Shown here one piece after another: positions 43,393-52,889 of a stretch of 64,000 bases of DNA. Source of the DNA: Verminephrobacter eiseniae EF01-2 (lineage in GTDB: Bacteria; Pseudomonadota; Gammaproteobacteria; Burkholderiales; Burkholderiaceae_C); assembly GCF_000015565.1 (NCBI RefSeq), contig NC_008786.1:3646501-3710500 (forward strand), read 5' to 3'. The notes under the pieces were generated by a model, which was given only the letters and a program-made list of their open reading frames with translations, ran no database searches and was not told the origin of the DNA. The position numbers and the translations under genes were made by a program. The first letter of the stretch is position 1. The number at the start of each line of letters is the position of its first letter.

Positions 43393-44445
43393 TCAACGAT
43401 CCAGACGAACGGCATCGCTGCCCAGCCAGGCCAGTTGCACCGGCTCGCCGATTGCCACACCATTGGGCTCTTTTCCGCTTGGAAATTGGGCGACCAGCAT
43501 TTGTCCGCCAACGTCCACTTCGTAGCGGCTGTTTGCGCCTTGGTATTGGATATTGGCCAACGTTCCCGCGAGCCCGACGCAACCATCTCTCGATATCACA
43601 TCGCAAGCGAGCACATCGATTTGTTCTGGACGAATGGACAGGATTTCAGTGCCACGGCCTCCCGCTTTCTTTGCCAAATCAGCACGCAAAATATTCGACC
43701 CTCCGACAAACTCGGCGACAAAGCTGCTGACAGGTTGTTTATAAAGCGTGCGCGGCGTATCCACTTGTTCAATCCTTCCCCTGGAAAACACCGCTACGCG
43801 ATCCGACATGGACATTGCTTCTTGCTGGTCATGCGTGACATAAACAAAGGTAATGCCGAGTTGGCGGTGCAACTTGCGCAGTTCGGTCTGCATTTGTTCG
43901 CGCAAGCGCAGGTCGAGCGATCCCAGTGGCTCATCGAGCAACAATACCGAGGGGCGATTGACGATGGCGCGCGCCAAAGCGACACGCTGGCGCTGTCCGC
44001 CGGAAAGCTGTGCCGGCCGACGCTCGCCATAACCGCTCAGTGCGACTTGCTCCAGCGCGACGCCCGCCCGCTGGCGCGCTTCATTGCCCGCGATTCCTTT
44101 GGCGCGCAGACCATATTCGACATTTTCGATCACCGATAAATGAGGAAAGAGCGCATAGTCCTGAAAAACCGTATTCACATCACGCTCATAAGGTGGCACC
44201 CGATTGACCTCCTTGCCATTCAGGCGAACGGCGCCGCCATCCGGTTGTTCAAAACCGGCAATCAAGCGCAGGCAGGTGGTTTTGCCCGAGCCCGAAGGTC
44301 CCAGCATGGAAAAAAACTCTCCCCGGTCGATGCGCAATGAAACCGCATCGACTGCGCGCACACTTCCATAATGCCGGGAGACGACCGAGAATTCAATGGC
44401 GGCATCAGCAGGGGTGTGCCGGTTGCCAGGATGGGGCCCATGCAT
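43393..44445 (-). CDS. ydcT: Polyamine-type ABC transporter ATP-binding protein (YdcT/PotA-like)
   Basis: 350 residues. Walker A GPSGSGKTT, Q-loop TVFQDYALFPHL, signature LSGGQRQRVALARA, Walker B VLLLDEPLGSLD and the H-loop THDQQEA are all intact. A C-terminal TOBE-type domain follows (ILSIRPEQIDV onward). It couples ATP hydrolysis to import by YdcU/YdcV. It starts 9 bp after the end of the binding-protein gene. Confidence 0.93.
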   Translation of the reverse strand: MHGPHPGNRHTPADAAIEFSVVSRHYGSVRAVDAVSLRIDRGEFFSMLGPSGSGKTTCLRLIAGFEQPDGGAVRLNGKEVNRVPPYERDVNTVFQDYALFPHLSVIENVEYGLRAKGIAGNEARQRAGVALEQVALSGYGERRPAQLSGGQRQRVALARAIVNRPSVLLLDEPLGSLDLRLREQMQTELRKLHRQLGITFVYVTHDQQEAMSMSDRVAVFSRGRIEQVDTPRTLYKQPVSSFVAEFVGGSNILRADLAKKAGGRGTEILSIRPEQIDVLACDVISRDGCVGLAGTLANIQYQGANSRYEVDVGGQMLVAQFPSGKEPNGVAIGEPVQLAWLGSDAVRLDR

Positions 44446-44454
44446 GAGTGCTAC

Positions 44455-45606
44455 TCAGCGACCACCCATGATGGAGATGTAATCGGTAGTCCATTTGCTG
44501 TAGGGTATGCAGTTTCCCTGCTTGCATTTGGCTTGTGGTGTTTTCCAGAAACTGATTTTCTCGAATTGGTCGAATCCGTTGGTCGTGCACGGTTTGCTAC
44601 CGCCAGGGGGCGTCGCCGAACAAGCAGAAACGGTCACCGGGTTGGAGCCAAACCACTCGGCAACATGTGCTTGCACTTTGTCGTCGAGCGACCAGTTCAT
44701 CCAGGCATAAGCGCATTGCGGATGTTTGGCCTGCGAATGCATCATGGTGGTGTCTGCCCATCCGGTCACACCTTCTTTGGGAATGACCGATGCGATGGGT
44801 TTCTTTTCACTTTGCAGTAAATTGACCTGCACTGGCCACGACCCGGAAGCGACCACCCCTTCAGACTTGAAGTCGGACATTTGCACATTGTAGTCGTGCC
44901 AGTAGCGATGGATCAGCGGGCGTTGACGGCGCAAAACATCGAGCACCTCGGCATATTGCTTGGCATTGAGCTCATAGGGATCCTCGATGCCCAGGTCGGG
45001 GCGGGTGGCCTTCAAGAACAGCGCCGCATCAGCGATGTAGATCGCACCATCGTAAGCCTGTATGCGACCTTTGTTCGATTTGCCATCATCGAGATTTTGC
45101 TCTTCGAACACGACCGCCCAGGATGTTGGCGGGCGCTTGAAAACCTGCGTGTTGTACATCAACACATTCGGGCCCCATTGATAGGGAACGCCATAGACCT
45201 TGCCATCGACGACGTACCATGGCTTGCCCGTAAAGCGGGGGTCCAGTTTGGCAAAGGCCGGTATTTTGGCGATATCAATGGCCTGCACACGTTTTCCCGC
45301 AACCAAACGCAATGAAGCATCGCCCGATGCCGTCACCAGGTCATAGACCCCTTGGGACATCAAAGAGACCATTTCATCGGAAGTCGCCGCTGTTTTCACG
45401 TTCACCTTGCAACCGGTTTCTTTCTCGAAACTGGTCACCCAGTTGTATTTGGCATCCGTCTCGCCCCGTTCGAGGTAGCCTGGCCAGGCGACGATGTCGA
45501 GCACCCCTTCGCCAGCGCGTACAACCGATGCGGACAAGGTAATGGACAGGCATGCCATACCCGCGCAAAGCAGATTCATGCGAGGCAGGGATGTCGTAGT
45601 AAGCAT
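44455..45606 (-). CDS. ydcS: Polyamine-type periplasmic binding protein (YdcS/PotD-like)
   Basis: 383 residues with a signal peptide (LLCAGMACLSITLSASVVRA, cleaved near residue 30) and an AAGGAG ribosome site that fixes the start at 45606. Mature features DIVAWPGYLERGETDAKYNWVTSFEKETGC, YDLVTASGD and YGVPYQWGPNVLMYNT match YdcS/PotD. Four cysteines cluster in the last 70 residues (SACS, KPCTT, AKCKQGNC) and probably form disulfides. It is the first gene of the operon; the long 723-bp upstream region separates it from a divergent LysR gene. Confidence 0.92.
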   Translation of the reverse strand: MLTTTSLPRMNLLCAGMACLSITLSASVVRAGEGVLDIVAWPGYLERGETDAKYNWVTSFEKETGCKVNVKTAATSDEMVSLMSQGVYDLVTASGDASLRLVAGKRVQAIDIAKIPAFAKLDPRFTGKPWYVVDGKVYGVPYQWGPNVLMYNTQVFKRPPTSWAVVFEEQNLDDGKSNKGRIQAYDGAIYIADAALFLKATRPDLGIEDPYELNAKQYAEVLDVLRRQRPLIHRYWHDYNVQMSDFKSEGVVASGSWPVQVNLLQSEKKPIASVIPKEGVTGWADTTMMHSQAKHPQCAYAWMNWSLDDKVQAHVAEWFGSNPVTVSACSATPPGGSKPCTTNGFDQFEKISFWKTPQAKCKQGNCIPYSKWTTDYISIMGGR

Positions 45607-46329
45607 TTTGCACTCCTTTTTGCTCGTGCCCATGAAGAAGTCCTTGCGGACAACACCAGTTCTTGCCGGCGGCAGTGTATGCCGATCTCATCCAACGGTA
45701 AACGCCGAAAGTACGATATTGTGCATAGGTAATTCCGATGGCTGATGATGCCCCGGCCAGCGTTGAATCGACACTTGAAGCGGCGGTTTCCGGCGGATTT
45801 GACAGACCGGGATTTGCCCACTTCAACGGCAAGAGCGGAGGAAACCGTCATCGAGGATCGTTGAGTCGAAGAGTCACCAAAAGGTTGCTCATCGCAACGA
45901 CCGGGTGCAGGTCCAACGGGTGCTGGCCAACGGCTGGTGCCGTCGACGCAGGACCGGGCCGGTGTCCAGCAGTACGCCGGGGAAGGCAGGGCCGATACCC
46001 GGTGCCCGGCAGTACGGCGTGGCGGCAGCACGGTGCGGTCACCCTGCCTGACCGGCTACCGTGCGGGCACGAGCCCGGCGCATGACGCGCTGCCGGGATG
46101 GCGCCATGGCACTGCGCTCAACGGCAGCGGGCTTTATCGAAGCGCGGGAGTTGCTCCGCACAATCCAGGGCGTCAAGGGCGGCTGGATATTGGAGGCGGC
46201 ATTGGGCCGTCACCGCCAGGAAGTTACCGTTGACGAGGTTCAAGGAAGGCCGCATAGTGCATTGTCACACGTTGCAACTATTGGGCTATCTGGGGACATT
46301 GCCCGATAGCTGACTGGCATCATGATCAG
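45607..46329. promoter_or_regulatory. Divergent control region between ydcS operon and LysR gene
   Basis: The part next to ydcS (45660-45730) is AT-rich for this genome and should hold the operon promoter, including ATGCACAATATCG, compatible with a LysR-type T-N11-A box. The middle (45900-46090) is GC-rich with no supported gene. At 46120-46225 a fragment resembling a transposase C-terminus is visible. The arrangement suggests DNA was inserted between an originally close LysR/ydcS pair. Confidence 0.4.
46118..46225 (+). pseudogene. Possible transposase C-terminal fragment
   Basis: One frame encodes AAGFIEARELLRTIQGVKG followed by GWILEAALGRHR. This recalls a pattern I associate with the end of some IS transposases (...GFIEAEKxFRRIxGYxxLWxLxxAL...). 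No other part of a transposase and no clear terminal repeats are visible, so it would be a relic. Recognition is from memory of the pattern only. Confidence 0.3.
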
Positions 46330-47265
46330 ATGAGTATATCGATTCGTACCCTGCAATACTTCAATGCCGTTGCCGAGACTGGTTCCATCTCGGCTGCGAT
46401 GCAGACGCTCGACATCTCACAGGCTGCCATTACCGAGGCGATTCAACGCCTGGAGGCGCATCTCGGTTCCATGCTGTTCCGGCGTCATGCCCGTGGCATG
46501 GCACTCACACATGCGGGCCACGAATTCTTGCGCCATAGCCACCTCATACTCAATGCAGTTTCCTCTGCTGAAAATGCCCTGGCCGTGCGTCCTGATGCGA
46601 TGACCGGAGAATTATCGATCGGCGCAGTATCGCCACTCATGGGTTATTACTTGCCAGGGTTGCTGGAGCGGTTTCGGCGTAGTTTCCCGCGCGTCACTGT
46701 GCGCATCATCGAAGAGTCCGGATCGACGATTGAGCATCTGATAGTCAACGGCGAAATCGATGTTGCGCTGACGCTGACTTCGCACCTGGAGAATCATCAT
46801 GCCTTTCACACGTTGCAATTGGTTCGCTCACCCTGGCACCTATGGCTACCTACCGGGCATCGCCTGGTCGGCGCGAAACCGGTAACCCTGCGCGAATTGC
46901 ATAATGAAGCCGTGATCGTGTTGCGTAATGACGAACTCGAACGCACTACGGGAGACCTGTGGCTGCGCGAGAGTGTCAGACCACGCATCGTTGCCAAGAC
47001 ACGATCCGTGGAGGCGGTGCGAAGCCTGGTGGCGACGGGCAACGGAATTTGCGTCCTGCCGGAGGTGCTATTTCGTCAGTGGTCGAGCGAGGGGCTGCGC
47101 CTGATCGCCCAGCCGCTGCGCAACGAGCCTGCCACATTGGAACTGGGGCTGATCTGGAGGCGCGGTGCCAAAGTCTCCGCAGCAATCAGTGCCTTTACCA
47201 CGACGGCCAGTAACTACTCGGTGCCACAGTTCCACAGCCCGGCCCATCAAGCAAAACGAGGCTGA
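46330..47265 (+). CDS. LysR-family transcriptional regulator (likely regulator of ydc operon)
   Basis: 311 residues. The N-terminal helix-turn-helix is AVAETGSISAAMQTLDISQAAITEAIQRLEAHLG, followed by the standard effector-binding domain (GELSIGAVSPLMGYYLPGLLERFRRSFP). Divergent from ydcSTUV-patD, the usual arrangement for a LysR activator of the facing operon. The ligand may be a polyamine or its aldehyde, by context only. Convergent with glcF at its 3' end. Confidence 0.9.
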   Translation: MSISIRTLQYFNAVAETGSISAAMQTLDISQAAITEAIQRLEAHLGSMLFRRHARGMALTHAGHEFLRHSHLILNAVSSAENALAVRPDAMTGELSIGAVSPLMGYYLPGLLERFRRSFPRVTVRIIEESGSTIEHLIVNGEIDVALTLTSHLENHHAFHTLQLVRSPWHLWLPTGHRLVGAKPVTLRELHNEAVIVLRNDELERTTGDLWLRESVRPRIVAKTRSVEAVRSLVATGNGICVLPEVLFRQWSSEGLRLIAQPLRNEPATLELGLIWRRGAKVSAAISAFTTTASNYSVPQFHSPAHQAKRG

Positions 47266-47429
47266 AGCGGCAAGCCTCACAGGGCTTGGGTAAGCGCATC
47301 GAAAAGATGGGCCCCTGCCTGTGCAGGCTCACCAAGCCCGGCCAAGGCAGCCCGGGAATCCCAACCCGCCGCAGACCCGGGGCGCGCAGCCGCCAGCGCC
47401 AGTCCGTGCTGTTCTGCGCTGGCTTGCGC

Positions 47430-48668
47430 TCAGGCGTGCAGCGCCTCGTCGAGCGCCTCGACCCAATGCCTGACTGGCAGCCCGGTGCCGCTTTGCAGGT
47501 GCGTGATGCAACCGATGTTGGCCGACAGGATGGCGTGCGGGGCTGGCGCGCCAAAAGCCTGGCCCAGGGCGAGCAGTTTGCGCTCGCGCAGTTGCTGCGC
47601 CAGTTGCGGCTGGAGCACCGAGTAGGTGCCTGCCGAGCCGCAGCACAAATGCGCGTCGTTGCCTGCCACGCGCAGGTTCAAGCCCAGTTGCGTGAGCCAG
47701 GTCTCGACGCCGCCGCGCAGCTTTTGCCCATGTTGCAGCGTGCAGGGCGGGTGGTAGGCGTAGCGCCTGTCCGGGGGCTGCACGCGGCCCTGGAGCCGTT
47801 CGGCCAGTTCGGGCAGCAGTTCCGACAGGTCGCGCGCCAGGGCGCTGATGCGTGCTGCCTTGGCGGCGTAGCGCGGGTCGTTGCCAAGAATATGGCCGTA
47901 CTCCTTGACGGTGACGCCGCAGCCCGAGGCATTGCTGACGATGGCCTCGACGCTGCCGGACTCCAGCAGCGGCCACCAGGCGTCGATGTTGGTGCGCATC
48001 GCGGCCTTGCCGCCTTCCTGGTCATCGAGGTGGAAGGCGAGCGCGCCGCAGCAACCGGCTTTGGCGGCGATCAGGGTCTGTATGCCTGCCGCGTCGAGCA
48101 CGCGGGCGGTGGCGCGGTTGATGTTGGGCAGCATGGCCGGTTGCACGCAGCCGGCCAGCAGCAGCACCCGGCGCGCATGTTGGCCTGCGGGCCAGGCGCC
48201 GGCGTCTTGCGCTGCCGGCACCTTGGCCTTGAGCGCTGCCGGCAGCAGGCCGCGCAGCAACTGCCCGGCCTTCATCGCGGGCGCGAACAGCGGCGAGGGC
48301 AGGCCCTCTTTCAGCGCCCAGCGCAGGGCCTGCTCGCCCAGCGGGCGGGACACTTGCTCGTCGACGATCTTGCGGCCTATGTCCAGCAGATGGCCGTATT
48401 GCACGCCGCTGGGGCAGGTGCTTTCGCAGTTGCGGCAAGTCAGGCAACGGTCCAGGTGCAACTGGGTTTTGCGGCTCGGGGCCTCGCCTTCCAGCACCTG
48501 CTTGATCAGGTAGATGCGCCCGCGCGGGCTGTCGAGCTCATCGCCGAGCAACTGGTAGGTGGGGCAGGTGGCGCTGCAAAAGCCGCAGTGCACGCACTGG
48601 CGCAATATGGCTTCAGCTTCCAGGCCGTCGGCACGGTCGCGGTATTCGGGGGCGAGTCGGGTTTGCAT
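47430..48668 (-). CDS. glcF: Glycolate oxidase iron-sulfur subunit
   Basis: 412 residues. Two 4Fe-4S clusters in the N-terminal part (CVHCGFCSATCP and CLTCRNCESTCP), then the two CCG-type segments (AGCCGAL and LCCGSAG) of the GlcF/HdrB fold. With GlcD and GlcE it oxidises glycolate to glyoxylate at the inner membrane and passes electrons to quinone. The start at 48668 gives the usual length. It follows glcE by 44 bp. No glcD is present in the window. Confidence 0.93.
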   Translation of the reverse strand: MQTRLAPEYRDRADGLEAEAILRQCVHCGFCSATCPTYQLLGDELDSPRGRIYLIKQVLEGEAPSRKTQLHLDRCLTCRNCESTCPSGVQYGHLLDIGRKIVDEQVSRPLGEQALRWALKEGLPSPLFAPAMKAGQLLRGLLPAALKAKVPAAQDAGAWPAGQHARRVLLLAGCVQPAMLPNINRATARVLDAAGIQTLIAAKAGCCGALAFHLDDQEGGKAAMRTNIDAWWPLLESGSVEAIVSNASGCGVTVKEYGHILGNDPRYAAKAARISALARDLSELLPELAERLQGRVQPPDRRYAYHPPCTLQHGQKLRGGVETWLTQLGLNLRVAGNDAHLCCGSAGTYSVLQPQLAQQLRERKLLALGQAFGAPAPHAILSANIGCITHLQSGTGLPVRHWVEALDEALHA

Positions 48669-48712
48669 GGGGTGGGCCAACGATGTGCAACAACCAGGCG
48701 CTGCGGGCGCGC

Positions 48713-49849
48713 CTACCAGTCCCGGACCATGCGGCCGGGGTTGAAGATGCCGGACGGGTCGAAACTGTGTTTCAGCCGGGCATGGATCTGCTCCAGCGCC
48801 GTGGACGGCCAATCAAACTGGCCGCTGGCGCCGTGGCCGCTGGCGCCGGATCGGTCTGCGCTGGCGGCGATGAAGATGCTGGCGTTCCCGCCGGCGGCAC
48901 GGGCCGCCGCACGCAAGGCGGCGCCGGCGGACTCGGGGGCTTGCAGCCAGCGCAGCGCGCCATGCCATTCCAGCAGCGGCTGCCCGGGCAGGGGCATGAC
49001 CGGGGCCGTGGCAGGCAGGGACAGGCGCCACAGCGCCAGTTCGGGGTGGGCGGCGCGGGCGCTGAACCAGGGCAGGGTCTGCTCGCGGCAGGCGGCCCAG
49101 TCGGCGGCGGCGCTGGCGTTGTCGATGCGGGTGCCGCCCATGGTCTTGCATGCGGATTCGACGGCGGCCACGGCGCCGCGCAGGCGCACGTACAGCCGGC
49201 CCTGGCCTTCGTCGTCTTGCAGCCAGCAACTGGCATCGAGCGCCAGCGGCTGGCCGCCCCAGGCGTGCAGTTTGCGCAGTGCCTCGGCCTGGCTGCATTC
49301 GAAGCGCAATGTGGCTTCGCCCGGCGCCACGGGCAGCACCTTCAGGCTGAGCTCGGTGAGCAGGCCCAGCGTGCCCCAGGCGCCCACCATCAGGCGCGAC
49401 ACGTCGTAACCGGCGACGTTTTTCATCACCTGGCCGCCAAAGCGCAGCAGTTCGGCGCGGCCATTGAGCAGCGTGACGCCCAGCAGGTAGTCGCGCACCG
49501 CCCCGGCCCTGGCCCGGGCCGGCCCGGACAGGCCGGCTGCCACCATGCCGCCGACGGTGGCGCTGTCGGTCGCGCCGCGGGCGAAATGCGGCGGCTCGAA
49601 CGGCAGGCATTGCCCCTGCTCGGCCAAAGCAGCCTCCAGTTCGGCCAGCGGCGTGCCGGCCCGCACGGTGACCACCAACTCGCTCGGCGCGTAGCTGACG
49701 ATGCCGCGCAGCATCCGGGTGTCGAGCAGTTGGCCATGCAGCGCCAGGCCATGAAAGTCTTTGCTGCCCCCGCCGCGAATGCGCAACGGGGTTCGGTCGG
49801 CCACGGCGGCACGCACCTGCTCGACCATGGTTGCCACAAGAGAGTCCAT
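48713..49849 (-). CDS. glcE: Glycolate oxidase FAD-binding subunit
   Basis: 378 residues. The FAD_binding_4 (PCMH) domain is seen as RIRGGGSKDFHG, then GTPLAELEAALAEQG and ATVGGMVAAGLSGPARARAG; the C-terminus (SFDPSGIFNPGRM) is typical of this oxidase family. It is a partner of GlcF downstream. The start at 49849 has a weak ribosome-binding context. A strong terminator for the upstream amtB lies about 80 bp ahead, so glcEF must have its own promoter in a short space of 49850-49927. Confidence 0.92.
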   Translation of the reverse strand: MDSLVATMVEQVRAAVADRTPLRIRGGGSKDFHGLALHGQLLDTRMLRGIVSYAPSELVVTVRAGTPLAELEAALAEQGQCLPFEPPHFARGATDSATVGGMVAAGLSGPARARAGAVRDYLLGVTLLNGRAELLRFGGQVMKNVAGYDVSRLMVGAWGTLGLLTELSLKVLPVAPGEATLRFECSQAEALRKLHAWGGQPLALDASCWLQDDEGQGRLYVRLRGAVAAVESACKTMGGTRIDNASAAADWAACREQTLPWFSARAAHPELALWRLSLPATAPVMPLPGQPLLEWHGALRWLQAPESAGAALRAAARAAGGNASIFIAASADRSGASGHGASGQFDWPSTALEQIHARLKHSFDPSGIFNPGRMVRDW

Positions 49850-49927
49850 GCGCGCATCGTACCGGCAGCCGGACACCGGGCGCCGCAGATGGCGGCCGGG
49901 AGCGCAGTTTTTTTGCCCGGCGCAAAA

Positions 49928-49962
49928 ACGAACGGCCCGCCGTTGCCCGGCGGGCCGTTCGT
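49928..49962 (-). terminator. Intrinsic terminator of the glnK-amtB operon
   Basis: A perfect 14-bp stem (ACGAACGGCCCGCC with its complement) and a 7-base loop, followed on the minus strand by TTTTTGCGCC. It sits 12 bp past the amtB stop codon and separates amtB from glcEF. Confidence 0.9.
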
Positions 49963-49974
49963 GCGCTGCGCGGA

Positions 49975-51513
49975 TCAGCGGTTGTACGCCGTTTCGCCGT
50001 GCGTGGTGATGTCCAGCCCTTCGCGTTCGTCTTCTTCGGTCACGCGCAGGCCCATGACCAAGTCCACGATCTTGTAAGCCACCAAAGACACCACGCCCGA
50101 CCACAGGACGGTCAGCAGCACGGCCTTGGCCTGCACCCAGACCTGGGCGCCGATGGAATAGTCGGCCGCAGTGACGACGGAGGCGGTCACCCAGTCGGCC
50201 ACATAGCCCGGGCCACCGAGGCCGGGGGCATTGAACACGCCGGTCAGCAACGCGCCGACGATGCCGCCGATGCCGTGCACGCCGAACACGTCGAGCGCGT
50301 CGTCAGCCCCCAGCAGGCGCTTGAGGCCGTTGACGCCCCACAGGCAGGCAAAGCCCCCGACGATCCCGACCACCAGGGCACCGGCGATGCCCACGTTGCC
50401 GGCCGCCGGCGTGATGGCCACCAGGCCGGCCACGGCCCCCGATGCGGCACCCAGCATCGACGCCTTGCCGCGCATCAGCGCTTCGCCGGCGCACCAGGCC
50501 AGCACGGCCGCAGCGGTGGCCACCAGGGTGTTGATGAAGGCCAGCGCGGCAGAGCCGTTGGCCTCCAGCGCCGAGCCGGCGTTGAAGCCGAACCAGCCAA
50601 TCCACAGCAGCGCGGCGCCGGTCATGGTCAGCGCCAGGTTGTGCGGCGCCATCGCTTCCTTGCCGTAGCCAATGCGCCGGCCGACCATGTAGGCGCCCAC
50701 CAGGCCGGCCATGGCGGCGTTGATATGCACCACGGTGCCGCCGGCAAAGTCCAGCGCACCCCATTGCCAGATCTGGCCGGCCTTGGCGGTCATCGCGTCG
50801 GCCACTTCCTTGGCGGCGTAGGCGTCGGGGCCCATCCAGAACCAGACCATGTGGGCGATCGGCAGGTAGCTGAAGGTGAACCACAGCACCATGAACAGCA
50901 TGACGGCACCGAACTTCATGCGCTCGGCAAAGGCGCCGACGATCAGCGCGCAGGTCAGGCCGGCGAACGTGGCCTGGAAGGCGGCGAACACCACCTCAGG
51001 AATCACCACCCCCTTGCTGAAGGTGGCGCCATTGGCGAATGTGCCGGTGTCGTTGTCCCAGATGCCCCGCATGAACAGCCGGTCCAGGCCGCCGATGAAA
51101 GGCCCGCCCTCGGTAAAAGCCAGGCTGTAGCCATAGATGAACCACAGCACCATGATCAGCGAGAACGTGACCATCACCTGCATCAGCACCGACAGCATGT
51201 TCTTGCTGCGCACCAGGCCCCCATAAAACAGTGCCAGGCCGGGCATCATCAGGACGACCAGCAAGGTGGCAGTCATCATCCAGGCGGTGTCGCCCTTGTT
51301 CGGGACCGGCGCAGGCGCTGCTGCGGCAGCGGCGGGCTGCTCTGCGGCCGCCGCCGGTGCGGGCGCTTCGGGCGCCGGCGTGGCCGCTGGTGCGGGCGCC
51401 GCAGCGTCGGCGGCGGCCGATGCCGGGTCGGTGGCTGGCGCCTGGGCCAGCGACAGCGGGGCCAGGGTCAGCAGACCCAGCCCGAGAATGAAGGAAGCAA
51501 GCAGTTTTTTCAT
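49975..51513 (-). CDS. amtB: Ammonium transporter
   Basis: 512 residues. A signal-like N-terminus (LLASFILGLGLLTLAPLSLAQA) is followed by an unusual Ala/Pro-rich linker (residues about 25-72) and then the standard 11-segment Amt core. The core has the twin histidines in GTVVHINAAMAG and VHGIGGIVGAL and the gate Asp in ALDFAGG. It moves ammonium across the inner membrane and is regulated by direct binding of GlnK. ATG 51513 has CGGAGAA upstream. It is the last gene of the operon OMP-glnK-amtB, 26 bp after glnK. Confidence 0.95.
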   Translation of the reverse strand: MKKLLASFILGLGLLTLAPLSLAQAPATDPASAAADAAAPAPAATPAPEAPAPAAAAEQPAAAAAAPAPVPNKGDTAWMMTATLLVVLMMPGLALFYGGLVRSKNMLSVLMQVMVTFSLIMVLWFIYGYSLAFTEGGPFIGGLDRLFMRGIWDNDTGTFANGATFSKGVVIPEVVFAAFQATFAGLTCALIVGAFAERMKFGAVMLFMVLWFTFSYLPIAHMVWFWMGPDAYAAKEVADAMTAKAGQIWQWGALDFAGGTVVHINAAMAGLVGAYMVGRRIGYGKEAMAPHNLALTMTGAALLWIGWFGFNAGSALEANGSAALAFINTLVATAAAVLAWCAGEALMRGKASMLGAASGAVAGLVAITPAAGNVGIAGALVVGIVGGFACLWGVNGLKRLLGADDALDVFGVHGIGGIVGALLTGVFNAPGLGGPGYVADWVTASVVTAADYSIGAQVWVQAKAVLLTVLWSGVVSLVAYKIVDLVMGLRVTEEDEREGLDITTHGETAYNR

Positions 51514-51539
51514 CGCATTTCTCCGTACTTGCGGCCCCT

Positions 51540-52677
<1,138 letters not shown>

Positions 52678-52721
52678 GTTTCCTCCGGTGTGGCAAAGCA
52701 GGGGCAGGGACAGGCGTGCCA

Positions 52722-52737
52722 AGCACGGACCGTGCCA
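52722..52737 (-). promoter_or_regulatory. Sigma-54 type promoter for the OMP-glnK-amtB operon
   Basis: On the minus strand the sequence is TGGCACGGTCCGTGCT: the GG and GC doublets are separated by exactly 10 bases, and TGGCACG matches the -24 consensus perfectly. Transcription would start near 52710-52713, giving a leader of about 35 bases before the ATG at 52677. This fits NtrC/RpoN control of nitrogen-scavenging genes. A 12-bp palindrome TGCACTGGTGCA at 52817-52828, about 100 bp upstream, could be an activator site, though its half-site spacing is shorter than a standard NtrC box. Confidence 0.75.
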
Positions 52738-52889
52738 CGGCTTTGCAAAAATCCCCGGTACGGTACAGTGGCGCTGGTGACGCTGCGCGCGCAACGCAAG
52801 GTTTTGGGCCTTGCCCTGCACTGGTGCAACACCGGGCAAGGCCGCACCCGGGCAGCGCACGACGCACCCATTCGGGGAGGATCCGCTTC

